Part shown: positions 1-5,994 of the stretch, in pieces
Position numbering within the stretch: position 1 is the stretch's first letter
Layout of the letters: each line of letters begins with the position of its first letter
Assembly: GCA_046483585.1 (NCBI GenBank)
Contig: JAWOCV010000069.1
Coordinates: 1-8,755 of the forward strand
Reading direction: 5' to 3'
From: Marinilabilia sp046483585
Lineage (GTDB): Bacteria > Bacteroidota > Bacteroidia > Bacteroidales > Marinilabiliaceae
Length of the DNA: 8,755 bases
Program-made: the position numbers and the translations under genes
Notes under the pieces: model-generated
Seen by the model: only the letters and a program-made list of their open reading frames with translations
Told to the model about the DNA's origin: nothing
Databases searched by the model: none

Positions 1-2
1 CT

Positions 3-152
3 GGTGGCCAAACACCGGAAAAACTCCCCCAGGCAGGCGGCCACAGATACTTGAACGCACGAAAACCTGAATTGTATAAGGACATCATAGGCCGGGAGCA
101 CAATCCTAATCAAAAAGTAGCATGGCTTCATACAAAAAAGAAACAACAATAA
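3..152 (+). CDS. C-terminal end of a probable nitrilase-superfamily (carbon-nitrogen) hydrolase, cut by the window edge
   Basis: The reading frame is open from the first complete codon at base 3 to a TAA at 150-152 and gives 49 residues; the start lies outside the window. The segment contains GGHRYLNARKPELYKDIIG followed by a basic tail, HTKKKQQ. An R/K-P-E-L-Y segment close to the C-terminus is common in nitrilase-superfamily amidohydrolases, which hydrolyse nitriles or amides through a Glu-Lys-Cys triad. That triad would lie upstream and cannot be seen, so the family call rests on recalled similarity of the tail only. The stop overlaps an ATG (TAATG at 150-154), and the next gene opens within about 35-75 bases on the same strand, so the two are likely co-transcribed. 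I am fairly confident that it is coding and only moderately confident of the family. Confidence 0.55.
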   Translation, partial: GGQTPEKLPQAGGHRYLNARKPELYKDIIGREHNPNQKVAWLHTKKKQQ

Positions 153-185
153 TGTTTCGGTTATCAAAGCTTTATTGTAAATTTA

Positions 186-1172
186 TTGAAAGCTGATTTT
201 TCAAAACTTACTAAACTGTCATTCATTGTGAACGCAAAAGAACTGCTGTTTTGGCTGTCAAAAATCATCATCCTGAGCATCCTTTATATCCCCATTTGGA
301 TACTGGGATCGATGGCTGTAAGCGGCCATATTCCTGAAGCACTCGGAGATCCAGGTTTAGTGAATGAAATAGCAGGCATGTTCATTTTGAGTTTCATTAA
401 TACCATTCTAATCATCGGATTAATCGTTTCATCCCGATGGCATGGATGGCGACTGACCTTGCTTCTAGGGCTGGCGTTTTATGGATCGTTCACGTTTATC
501 ACTCAGGTGGAAACCTGGTATTTTCTCGCGGATTTAACCGTTTCACCGGAGTTACTTCCCAGGTTATTCATTATGGGGCTGCCCACACCATTTCTCTTCA
601 TTCCGCTTGCCATAGCAATCTGTGGGCGATGGAAAAGGAAAGAAACAAGCGTTCATCATCCATACATGGTTATGCCAACTAAACAACTATTCCTGAAGCT
701 GGGAATAATATCGGTTTTGTATGTGATCATTTACTGGTTGGCGGGTTACTTCATTGCATGGCAGAATCCGGAACTTCGAGCTTTCTATGGAAGCGAAGGC
801 GCAATCACACCTTTTGGACAGCATACTCTGACAACCTTCAGCCAGGACCCTGGATTGATTCTTCTGCAACTGATAAGAGGCCTGTTATTTGCCCTCATAG
901 CTGCACCCGTCATTAGTGGCTCAATGGTCTCTCCCCGGATTACCGCCTTACTTGTGGCCTGTCTTCTCGCTTTTCCCCACCTGGGGCATATCCTGTCCAA
1001 CCCCCTGATCCCTGAAGCAAGTGTAAGAATGAGCCATATGATTGAAACCACAACATCAACCTTTGTTTTTGGATTAATAATCGTTTGGTTATTGCATAGA
1101 AAGCATTCCGGCTATAAAGATTTATTCGCAAAAAATGCGTCCGTCCTAAAATCCACCAATATAGTGATCTGA
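186..1172 (+). CDS. Multi-spanning membrane protein of unknown function, apparently duplicated 4+4 helices
   Basis: I do not recognise this family. The 328-residue product has about eight hydrophobic segments, roughly at residues 22-45, 63-82, 88-107, 124-146, 167-191, 223-243, 250-270 and 290-304. It has no obvious soluble domain, signal peptide or catalytic motif. The two halves resemble each other: helix 1 (K26, I29, S31, L33, Y34, I37, L40) matches helix 5 at an offset of 145, the helix-3 segment WRLTLLLGLAF matches PRITALLVACLLAF, and P121-E122/R126/T134/F138 match P276-E277/R281/T289/F293. The start is uncertain. The longest frame begins with TTG at 186 after an in-frame stop at 150-152, and a GTG at 228 (protein beginning with the equivalent of MNAKELLFW) is an equally good start and keeps helix 1. 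It follows the hydrolase fragment closely and may belong to the same transcript. Confidence 0.75.
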   Translation: MKADFSKLTKLSFIVNAKELLFWLSKIIILSILYIPIWILGSMAVSGHIPEALGDPGLVNEIAGMFILSFINTILIIGLIVSSRWHGWRLTLLLGLAFYGSFTFITQVETWYFLADLTVSPELLPRLFIMGLPTPFLFIPLAIAICGRWKRKETSVHHPYMVMPTKQLFLKLGIISVLYVIIYWLAGYFIAWQNPELRAFYGSEGAITPFGQHTLTTFSQDPGLILLQLIRGLLFALIAAPVISGSMVSPRITALLVACLLAFPHLGHILSNPLIPEASVRMSHMIETTTSTFVFGLIIVWLLHRKHSGYKDLFAKNASVLKSTNIVI

Positions 1173-1405
1173 TGTAAAGGCAAAAAGTGCTCGTGTTTTT
1201 TGTGTTGCTTGCAGAAATTCGGCGTTCCCAAATTGCGACCAAATAGAAATCCGATCCTCCTGTTAGGCCGAAAAGGAATTCAGCCTTCCTGATTTTATTT
1301 TTATTTCTCATTCATTTTTCGTAAATTTTAGGAAGGAAAAGAAGTTAAAAAAGTTGCAGAGGTTCCCATCCGGGAAAAAATGTCCCACTCTAAAATACCG
1401 GTCCT

Positions 1406-2233
1406 ATGAAACGTGTGATTTTGCTTACTGATTTTTCTGAAACCGCCCGCAATGCTGCCCTTTATGCATTGAAAATGCTCGAAAACGAAAGAGTTTATTT
1501 CGAACTTCTCAATGTCTTCGATGTTGAATTCAGCGGGAGCCCATATATCATGCAGGTTAAAGAAGAGATGGCAGAAGAGAGCATGAAAGGGCTTCGAAAA
1601 GAACTTTCACTGCTTCATGCCGGGCACCCCAATGCCCGTATTGAACTGGCATCCAGATTCGGAGCCATAACCGAAGTGATTCGTCAGGAGGTGGAAGATT
1701 TTGAACCGGACCTGCTGGTTCTGGGATGTAAAGGAGAAAGCGCTCTTGAGCACTTTCTGCTGGGGAGCAATGCCCTTGAGATCATACAACATGTTCACCA
1801 CCCCATGCTTGTGGTTCCGAGACAGGCCAAATTCACCCCACCCGGGAAAATCGTTTTTGCTACAGACCTGCAGGATGTGGACATTTCCAGGATGGCCGGT
1901 CCGCTCAACGATCTGATGCAAGCCTTTAACAGTGAACTCGTCTTTTTGAATGTTATGGAGGAAGCCTACATTAACCGGCTCGAAGCTGAAGAAAAAATCG
2001 CCTCCTATTTTCCGGGAGTCAAACTCAACTTCCATTTCATAGACAACGAAGGGGATACATGTAAGACCATCCTTAAGTTCATGGACGAACAAGGAGCCAC
2101 TCTGTTAACACTGATCCGGCACCATCACACGCTTTTCCAGCGCCTATTTAACCCACACATCATTAAGAAAATGATCAGACACCCTCATCACCCAATGCTT
2201 ATTTTGCATGAGCGGGAAGAAAAAGAAAAATAA
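1406..2233 (+). CDS. Universal stress protein, tandem UspA domains
   Basis: This is a cytoplasmic protein of 275 residues made of two Usp (Rossmann-like) domains, about 1-140 and 146-270; such proteins bind nucleotides and accumulate under stress or growth arrest. Domain 1 starts KRVILLTDFS, with D9 at the usual adenine-contacting position. It has a complete ATP motif G-x2-G-x9-G-S: G107, G110, G120, S121. Domain 2 begins KIVFATDLQ (D154) but has no glycine motif; RHHHTLFQRLFNP (about 238-250) stands where it should be, so this half probably does not bind ATP in the usual way. The start is an ATG with no competing upstream ATG. The 233 bases upstream contain TAAATTTT (1322-1329), a 7/8 match to the Bacteroidota -7 box but without a convincing -33 box. 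It is convergent with the metallophosphoesterase gene. Confidence 0.93.
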   Translation: MKRVILLTDFSETARNAALYALKMLENERVYFELLNVFDVEFSGSPYIMQVKEEMAEESMKGLRKELSLLHAGHPNARIELASRFGAITEVIRQEVEDFEPDLLVLGCKGESALEHFLLGSNALEIIQHVHHPMLVVPRQAKFTPPGKIVFATDLQDVDISRMAGPLNDLMQAFNSELVFLNVMEEAYINRLEAEEKIASYFPGVKLNFHFIDNEGDTCKTILKFMDEQGATLLTLIRHHHTLFQRLFNPHIIKKMIRHPHHPMLILHEREEKEK

Positions 2234-2261
2234 GTCCGGAATTAATGAACGGTTCACACAA

Positions 2262-2359
2262 ACAATAGATCGTTAGATTTTTAGATTTAAGATCTAAGAT
2301 GATTCATATATTGTTGATAATATGCATCTTAAAATAAACAACTTTTAAATCCAAAACAA
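2262..2359 (+). repeat. Structured intergenic repeat, copy 1
   Basis: Bases 2262-2309 match 8647-8694 at 46 of 48 positions (differences at 2267 and 2287). The following ~50 bases are diverged but alignable, for example ATAAACAA in both. The copy can fold into nested stems. The outer stem is 2280-2289 with 2346-2355 (9 of 10 pairs), the middle stem is TAAGATG 2295-2301 with CATCTTA 2325-2331, and the apical stem is CATAT 2305-2309 with ATATG 2320-2324. It lies in the 181-base gap between the convergent uspA and metallophosphoesterase genes. There is no T-run after a GC stem, so it is not a standard terminator. The rest of the gap shows only an 8-base direct repeat, AGCTTAAC at 2382 and 2412. 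Confidence 0.8.
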
Positions 2360-2414
2360 ATGAATAACAAATACTTGCAAAAGCTTAACGGACTATTGCA
2401 CTAACAGACAGAGC

Positions 2415-3260
2415 TTAACTTTTGAGTATTTCCTTAAAAGCTTTGGAAAAGATGTCCTCAATGGTCTCGGAGATGATCTCCTCGCCGGGTGGATCTTCAA
2501 TGACCACTTCGGAAGCACTGTCCCAATGTTTAAGATGCCAGTCTTCGGCCTCATATTCCAGGGCGGTCATATGGTCAACCCAGTCACCCGAATTGAGATA
2601 AGTAATGGATCCGACAGGTGATTTGATCCTTTTTTTGGCGGGACGGTGAATGTGACCGCAGATTACAAAATGGTATCCCTTACGGATTCCCAGACGGGCA
2701 ACCATGGCTTCAAAATTGGTGACATCTTCTTTTTTCCCTCCTTTGATCTTGTCCTTTATTTTGCCGGCCAGGGATATGGGTCGACGGCCGAATAACATCA
2801 GAATGGAGTTGACCATCCGGTTGATCCCGGCCAGGATACCGTATCCCACCGATCCCATTTTGGCCATCCACTTGGAATGATGCATCACAATATCGAAAAC
2901 ATCGCCGTGAAATATCCAGGTAGATTTGTTGTCGAAAGTAAGCACCACTTTATTCTCGACCTGAAACTGTCCGAAATTAATGCCTGTAAAACGCCTGGCA
3001 ATCTCATCATGGTTGCCGGGAAGATAAATGATCTCTGTGCCGTTTTCGGCCATCTTAAAAAGATACCGGATGACCCGTAAGTGCGACGTTGGAAAATAGC
3101 TGGGGGAAAACCGCCAGCCGTCAATAATGTCACCATTGAGGACCAATACTTCGGGCTGGATCGTTTTCAGATAAGTATACAACTGATCAGCCTTGCTGTT
3201 GTAAATTCCAAGGTGAGCATCGGAAATGACCACTGCTTGTAATTGTCGTTTTGAGCTCAT
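2415..3260 (-). CDS. Calcineurin-like metallophosphoesterase, UDP-2,3-diacylglucosamine diphosphatase (LpxH-like) family
   Basis: The protein is a soluble dinuclear-metal phosphoesterase. Counting from the chosen ATG it has 281 residues and all the family motifs in order: DAHLG (D14, H16), NGDIID (D44), GNHDE (N83-D85), FHGD (H118) and GHIHRP (H203, H205). This set binds two metal ions and hydrolyses phosphate bonds. The overall sequence resembles the longer, cytosolic LpxH-like family common in Bacteroidota, often annotated as cleaving UDP-2,3-diacylglucosamine in lipid A synthesis; whether this paralogue or a separate canonical LpxH does that job cannot be told here. The longest frame starts at a TTG (3266), but the ATG at 3258-3260, two codons in, is the better start. 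It lies 64 bases downstream of the nucleoside hydrolase gene on the same strand, with its own candidate -7 box in between. Confidence 0.9.
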   Translation of the reverse strand: MSSKRQLQAVVISDAHLGIYNSKADQLYTYLKTIQPEVLVLNGDIIDGWRFSPSYFPTSHLRVIRYLFKMAENGTEIIYLPGNHDEIARRFTGINFGQFQVENKVVLTFDNKSTWIFHGDVFDIVMHHSKWMAKMGSVGYGILAGINRMVNSILMLFGRRPISLAGKIKDKIKGGKKEDVTNFEAMVARLGIRKGYHFVICGHIHRPAKKRIKSPVGSITYLNSGDWVDHMTALEYEAEDWHLKHWDSASEVVIEDPPGEEIISETIEDIFSKAFKEILKS

Positions 3261-3278
3261 ATACAATGATTATTCCAA

Positions 3279-3286
3279 CAAATATA
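3279..3286 (-). promoter_or_regulatory. Candidate Bacteroidota -7 promoter box for the metallophosphoesterase gene
   Basis: On the minus strand this reads TATATTTG, an exact match to TAnnTTTG, 18 bases before the ATG at 3260. No TTG/TTTG was found 17-23 bases further upstream, so the promoter is only half supported. If it is real, the gene can be transcribed separately from the nucleoside hydrolase and the untranslated leader is very short. Confidence 0.35.
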
Positions 3287-3324
3287 AAAAAAGCAGCAGT
3301 CTTTTGAAGCTAATCTCATTCTTT

Positions 3325-4350
3325 TCACAATTCACGAATTTGCAGATTTTCCCCGTAAGATTCCGGTTCCGGCTTCAACATAAGCTTCTCTATCAGCAGG
3401 GTCATTTTTTCGGGATCTTCAATAAGCCGTAAATAGGACTGGTTGGTTTCATCACCTTCAACCCACCGGTTATTGCCATCTTCATCAATTTTATTATATC
3501 CTCCTCTGATCTTTTCCCAGTATCGACCAACTCCGCCACGCACGGCATACAAAACGGCAGTCTGGTCAAAGGTGGCGTTATCAAGGATCTTTCCCCTGTA
3601 ATTGTCTTTCATCCACGGGGCATGCTCGCTAAAATGTTTGAAACCTATATAAAGTGGAGAATCCTTGCTGATTTCATTAAAAACCGCCCCTGATCGAATG
3701 GCTTCACCAATCTCATAACCGGAAAAAACAACGGGAACTTCGATTTTATCGAAAACAAATTGGGTCACCCCTTTCATCTCACCCCAGAAATTCCACTCCT
3801 GCTCGCCTTCGGGATATTGACCGCCCATCACCACCATCTCCTTTATTTTATTGTGGAACAACTCTTTACCTGGCAATTCGGAATACTCATCGGGTCCGGA
3901 CTCCAGTAGCAGTTTGATGTTCATTAGCGGCCCCACGGTTATCAGGGTCACACTTGAATCTTCCTCAGCAGAAAGGATTTTCCGGTAAAGAGTGGTTACA
4001 TCGGGGACATCATCATTTTTCAGTTCCCAGGGCAGTTGATCTGCAATGGGTTTGTTGTAGTTCCATTCGCTATGATGCGGGTCACCAGGCCGGATCCCAA
4101 CAGGCACATCGGGATGACCATAGTAACGGTTCACAGCATCGACAGCAGGTACCACAAACTTTTCCGTACTCCAGATCATCACACCCAACAAATCGGCTTC
4201 ACCGGTTTGCTGAAAGCCATGAAGCATGGCCAGAGCGCCAAGATCATCGGCATCGCTGCCAAAATCGGTATCGAAGAGGATTTTTGTTTGGGAAAATGAA
4301 GTCATAACTATGAAAAATAAAAGAAACAAAAGGGATTTAATAATCTTCAT
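3325..4350 (-). CDS. Secreted nucleoside-hydrolase (IUNH) family protein
   Basis: The family cleaves the N-glycosidic bond of nucleosides to give free base and ribose. Counting from the ATG at 4350 there are 341 residues. The N-terminus MKIIKSLLFLLFFIVMTSFS is a good Sec signal peptide without a lipobox cysteine, so export to the periplasm is likely; the longer frame from 4395 would bury this signal behind 15 residues and is rejected. The Ca2+/ribose-binding signature appears as DTDFGSDADD (27-36), the variant with one extra residue compared with the classical DTDPGxDD. VGPLMN (139-144) corresponds to the family's VGPLTN. Near the C-terminus FDQTAVLYA (about 261-269) has Phe where many IUNHs have the catalytic His before the Asp, so substrate and activity are uncertain. 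The stop lies 64 bases before the metallophosphoesterase ATG, so the pair may be co-transcribed. No strict promoter was seen. Confidence 0.85.
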   Translation of the reverse strand: MKIIKSLLFLLFFIVMTSFSQTKILFDTDFGSDADDLGALAMLHGFQQTGEADLLGVMIWSTEKFVVPAVDAVNRYYGHPDVPVGIRPGDPHHSEWNYNKPIADQLPWELKNDDVPDVTTLYRKILSAEEDSSVTLITVGPLMNIKLLLESGPDEYSELPGKELFHNKIKEMVVMGGQYPEGEQEWNFWGEMKGVTQFVFDKIEVPVVFSGYEIGEAIRSGAVFNEISKDSPLYIGFKHFSEHAPWMKDNYRGKILDNATFDQTAVLYAVRGGVGRYWEKIRGGYNKIDEDGNNRWVEGDETNQSYLRLIEDPEKMTLLIEKLMLKPEPESYGENLQIREL

Positions 4351-4530
4351 AACATTAAAATTAATCAGAATAGCAATTTTTAAAATTACAGACAAACCTT
4401 AATACAAAGGTCATTTATCTGCACAAAATTGGTTAAGGTTATTGGTATGATGGATTTTATACATATTCTTGGCTGTAGTTTAATTTTGCGTTGATATTTT
4501 CCAAACACCAATAAATTTTGGTATATCCCA

Positions 4531-4713
4531 AAGCCCCCGGAGTGGGGCGATCGTATGGTAAAAAAAGCCCCCCCACAAAAAAACCAGAGCCACGGCAGTG
4601 GTGAGCCCTTTTGCAAACTTAAATGTTACTGTTATAGGGACACCCCTGCCGGGGCTTGAGTTGTGGATTTTCTGAGTGTCAATTACCATACGGCCACCCT
4701 TTCCAGGGCTTTA
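4531..4713. repeat. BIME-like cluster of four REP-type hairpin repeats (order + + - -)
   Basis: Four related units of about 17-30 bases share the form AAGCC..GGNA..GG-TG. They are A (4531-4560, +), D (4587-4603, +), B (4641-4657, -) and C (4684-4711, -). Each folds into a short hairpin: CCCC/GGGG in A and B, CCAC/GTGG in D, CCCT/AGGG in C, so stem changes are compensated. A and C also share CGTATGGTA (4552-4560) as a perfect 9-base inverted match to TACCATACG (4684-4692), and D matches the complement of B at 14 of 17 positions. The whole block is therefore a nested imperfect palindrome. It lies in the 427-base gap between deoC and the nucleoside hydrolase gene; the remainder of that gap (4351-4530, 4714-4777) is AT-rich with nothing I can name. 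Confidence 0.7.
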
Positions 4714-4777
4714 CAGAAAAAATCGCCTTTTCAAACTACAGCCATGTTCTTTTGAGAAAATCATTGTCAAGCTCGTT

Positions 4778-5506
4778 TCATTCAGAGCCTTTTTGGTTAT
4801 ATCTGCGCCTGGCCTCATCAAGTATTTGAATGGTGGCTGTTGCCCCACATCTGTCAGCTCCGGCTTCTCTGACAGCCAGAAGGTCATCAAGTGAGCGGAC
4901 ACCTCCGGCTGCTTTCACTTTCACAGAAGGCCCGGAATGTTTTCGCATCAACTGGATGTCTTCCAGCGTAGCTCCTGTATATTTATAAAATCCATTGGAT
5001 TGTTTTACAAATCCAAAGCCTGTGGATGTTTTCACAAAATCGACCCCCACTTTGGTGCATATCTCACAAAGTCTGATCTTATCTTTTTCTTCAGTGACAA
5101 AATCGGTTTCAAAAATAACTTTCACAATGGCCCCGTTTAAGTGACAGGCCTCCGTTACTTCCTTAATCTCAGTCTCGACATAATCCCAGTCATGCCCCAG
5201 AACTTTGCCTATATTGACGACCATGTCAATTTCTTTGGCGCCATCATCAATGGCCTCAACAGTTTCAAAAACTTTGACCCGAATGGCACTGTTCCCGGCC
5301 GGGAATCCGATGACACATCCGGGTAAAACTTCCGGGTTGCCCAATATTTTAACGGCCTGTTCAACTGCATAAGGCTTAACACAGACAGAAACCACCTGAT
5401 ATTCCATGGCTACCTGACATTCATGTCTCAAATCCTCATCTGTAAGGGTGGGATGCAATATCGAGTGGTCGATCATCCTGGCCAGATCCGAAACAAAATC
5501 ATTCAT
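4778..5506 (-). CDS. deoC: Deoxyribose-phosphate aldolase
   Basis: This cytoplasmic class I aldolase splits 2-deoxy-D-ribose 5-phosphate into glyceraldehyde 3-phosphate and acetaldehyde in deoxynucleoside catabolism. It has 242 residues, close to the usual 220-260 for the DeoC/LacD TIM-barrel family. Recognisable parts in order are IDHSILHPT (12-20), VCVKP (41-45), IGFPAG (66-71), EIDMVVNIG with D94 (92-100), VKTSTGF with the Schiff-base Lys K159 (158-164), and VKVKAAGGVR with the proton-relay Lys K198 (195-204). The start is an ATG at 5504-5506. No strict TAnnTTTG box was found upstream. Its neighbours are the beta-mannosidase gene (489 bases upstream) and, 427 bases downstream, the nucleoside hydrolase gene. 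The functional link with the latter is plausible, but the gaps argue against one operon. Confidence 0.95.
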   Translation of the reverse strand: MNDFVSDLARMIDHSILHPTLTDEDLRHECQVAMEYQVVSVCVKPYAVEQAVKILGNPEVLPGCVIGFPAGNSAIRVKVFETVEAIDDGAKEIDMVVNIGKVLGHDWDYVETEIKEVTEACHLNGAIVKVIFETDFVTEEKDKIRLCEICTKVGVDFVKTSTGFGFVKQSNGFYKYTGATLEDIQLMRKHSGPSVKVKAAGGVRSLDDLLAVREAGADRCGATATIQILDEARRRYNQKGSE

Positions 5507-5612
5507 AATTCCATGAGTTTAAATAAAATTTTTTAGGGTTATTTCAGAATCCATTCTGCATGGCAATCACCGAAAAGTAACTTAAATTTCACTGGTGTCC
5601 GGTAAAACAATT

Positions 5613-5645
5613 AGAGATTGCTTCACTTCGTTCGCAATGACGGGG
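5613..5645. repeat. Short palindromic repeat of the widespread 'ATTGCTTC...CGCAATGACG' type
   Basis: ATTGC (5617-5621) and GCAAT (5634-5638) form a stem around TTCACTTCGTTC, followed by GACGGGG. I recognise this sequence type as an intergenic repeat found in many bacterial genomes; no second copy lies in this window, so that comparison is from memory. Just upstream, CACTGGTGTCCGGTAAAA (from about 5590) resembles the end of an insertion sequence, but no partner end or transposase is present. Confidence 0.5.
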
Positions 5646-5692
5646 ATGCTGTGTAATTTTATGGATCAAACTAAAAATCAAATTACCAGCAT
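5646..5692. other. 13-bp inverted repeat (stem-loop) upstream of deoC
   Basis: ATGCTG (5646-5651) plus GTAATTT (5653-5659) pairs with AAATTAC (5680-5686) plus CAGCAT (5687-5692), with one bulged base (5652) and a loop of 20 bases. It directly abuts the GCAATGACG repeat and is about 140 bases upstream of the deoC ATG. No T-run follows on either strand, so it does not look like a terminator. Its function is unknown; it may be part of the same composite repeat. Confidence 0.6.
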
Positions 5693-5757
5693 GAAGCAAA
5701 TATGAGAATCAAATAGCTAGCCGCCAAATTGTCACATACTTTTGAAGTGCCCGAATT

Positions 5758-5994
5758 TTACTTGTCAGAGGAATGACAGTCGTCACAACTGACCGTATGA
5801 ATGTCATGCTCACTTTGGGGATCCCTGAAGGATGTATTCATAGTGGTGACATCAATGCCACAATTGGAAAGGGCCGGATGGCAGTTTTTAGCTACCGGGA
5901 GCACCGTGACAATAACACGGCACTCCCGGCACTTGCAAAAACCAGCTTCAAAAAGTAACCCCTCGACAGGCGTGGAAATACTTTCCTTTCCATT
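5758..5994 (-). pseudogene. Cysteine-rich open frame ending in CDDCH, possible remnant of a cytochrome-like or metal-binding protein
   Basis: On the minus strand, 78 sense codons without an ATG start in a usable place run from just after the mannosidase stop to a TAA at 5758-5760. The translation holds CKCREC, CHPALSNC and, at the very end, SCDDCHSSDK, the last containing a CxxCH motif of the kind that binds heme c. The frame is the same as that of the mannosidase, so stop-codon readthrough would append it, but this is a one-in-three coincidence. A GTG inside the frame could start a peptide of about 48 residues. A strong stem-loop (5893-5931) lies inside it and explains part of the sequence without coding. 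Either a decayed gene end or a chance frame is possible; I do not assign a function. Confidence 0.25.
5893..5931 (-). other. Strong stem-loop downstream of the mannosidase gene
   Basis: On the minus strand CCGGGAG-TG-CCGTG pairs with CACGG-TG-CTCCCGG across the 7-base loop TTATTGT. The central TG/TG would be two G.U wobbles in minus-strand RNA but C/A mismatches in plus-strand RNA. One more G.U and one U-A pair extend the outer end, giving a 16-bp stem. It begins about 65 bases beyond the mannosidase stop, in the transcript sense of that gene. There is no U-tract after it, so it may stabilise or end the message by another route rather than act as a classic intrinsic terminator. Confidence 0.65.

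Noticed and set aside
1173..1405. Terminator or promoter elements between the membrane gene and uspA.
   Set aside because: Only weak AT-rich pairings and a 7/8 match to the -7 box without a -33 partner were seen.
2262..2359. Integron attC site, because the repeat contains GTTAGAT (GTTRRRY) and folds on one strand.
   Set aside because: The GTTRRRY-like sequence is at the 5' end and the complementary-looking ATCTAAA is at the 3' end, the reverse of attC order, and no integrase or cassette array is visible.
3954..4307. A 117-codon plus-strand frame across the nucleoside hydrolase gene.
   Set aside because: It is antisense to a gene with clear family motifs and a signal peptide; its own translation has no recognisable features.
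4386..4689. Minus-strand frames of 69-76 codons in the gap upstream of the nucleoside hydrolase gene.
   Set aside because: They run through the hairpin repeat cluster and have no conserved-looking protein features or good starts.
4714..4777. Intrinsic terminator of deoC from GAAAA...TTTTTTC on the minus strand.
   Set aside because: The stem is short, entirely A-T apart from one G-C pair, and lacks a following T-run separate from the stem.
5590..5608. A possible insertion-sequence end (CACTGGTGTCCGGTAAAA).
   Set aside because: No matching inverted end, target duplication or transposase was found in the window; recorded only as a resemblance.
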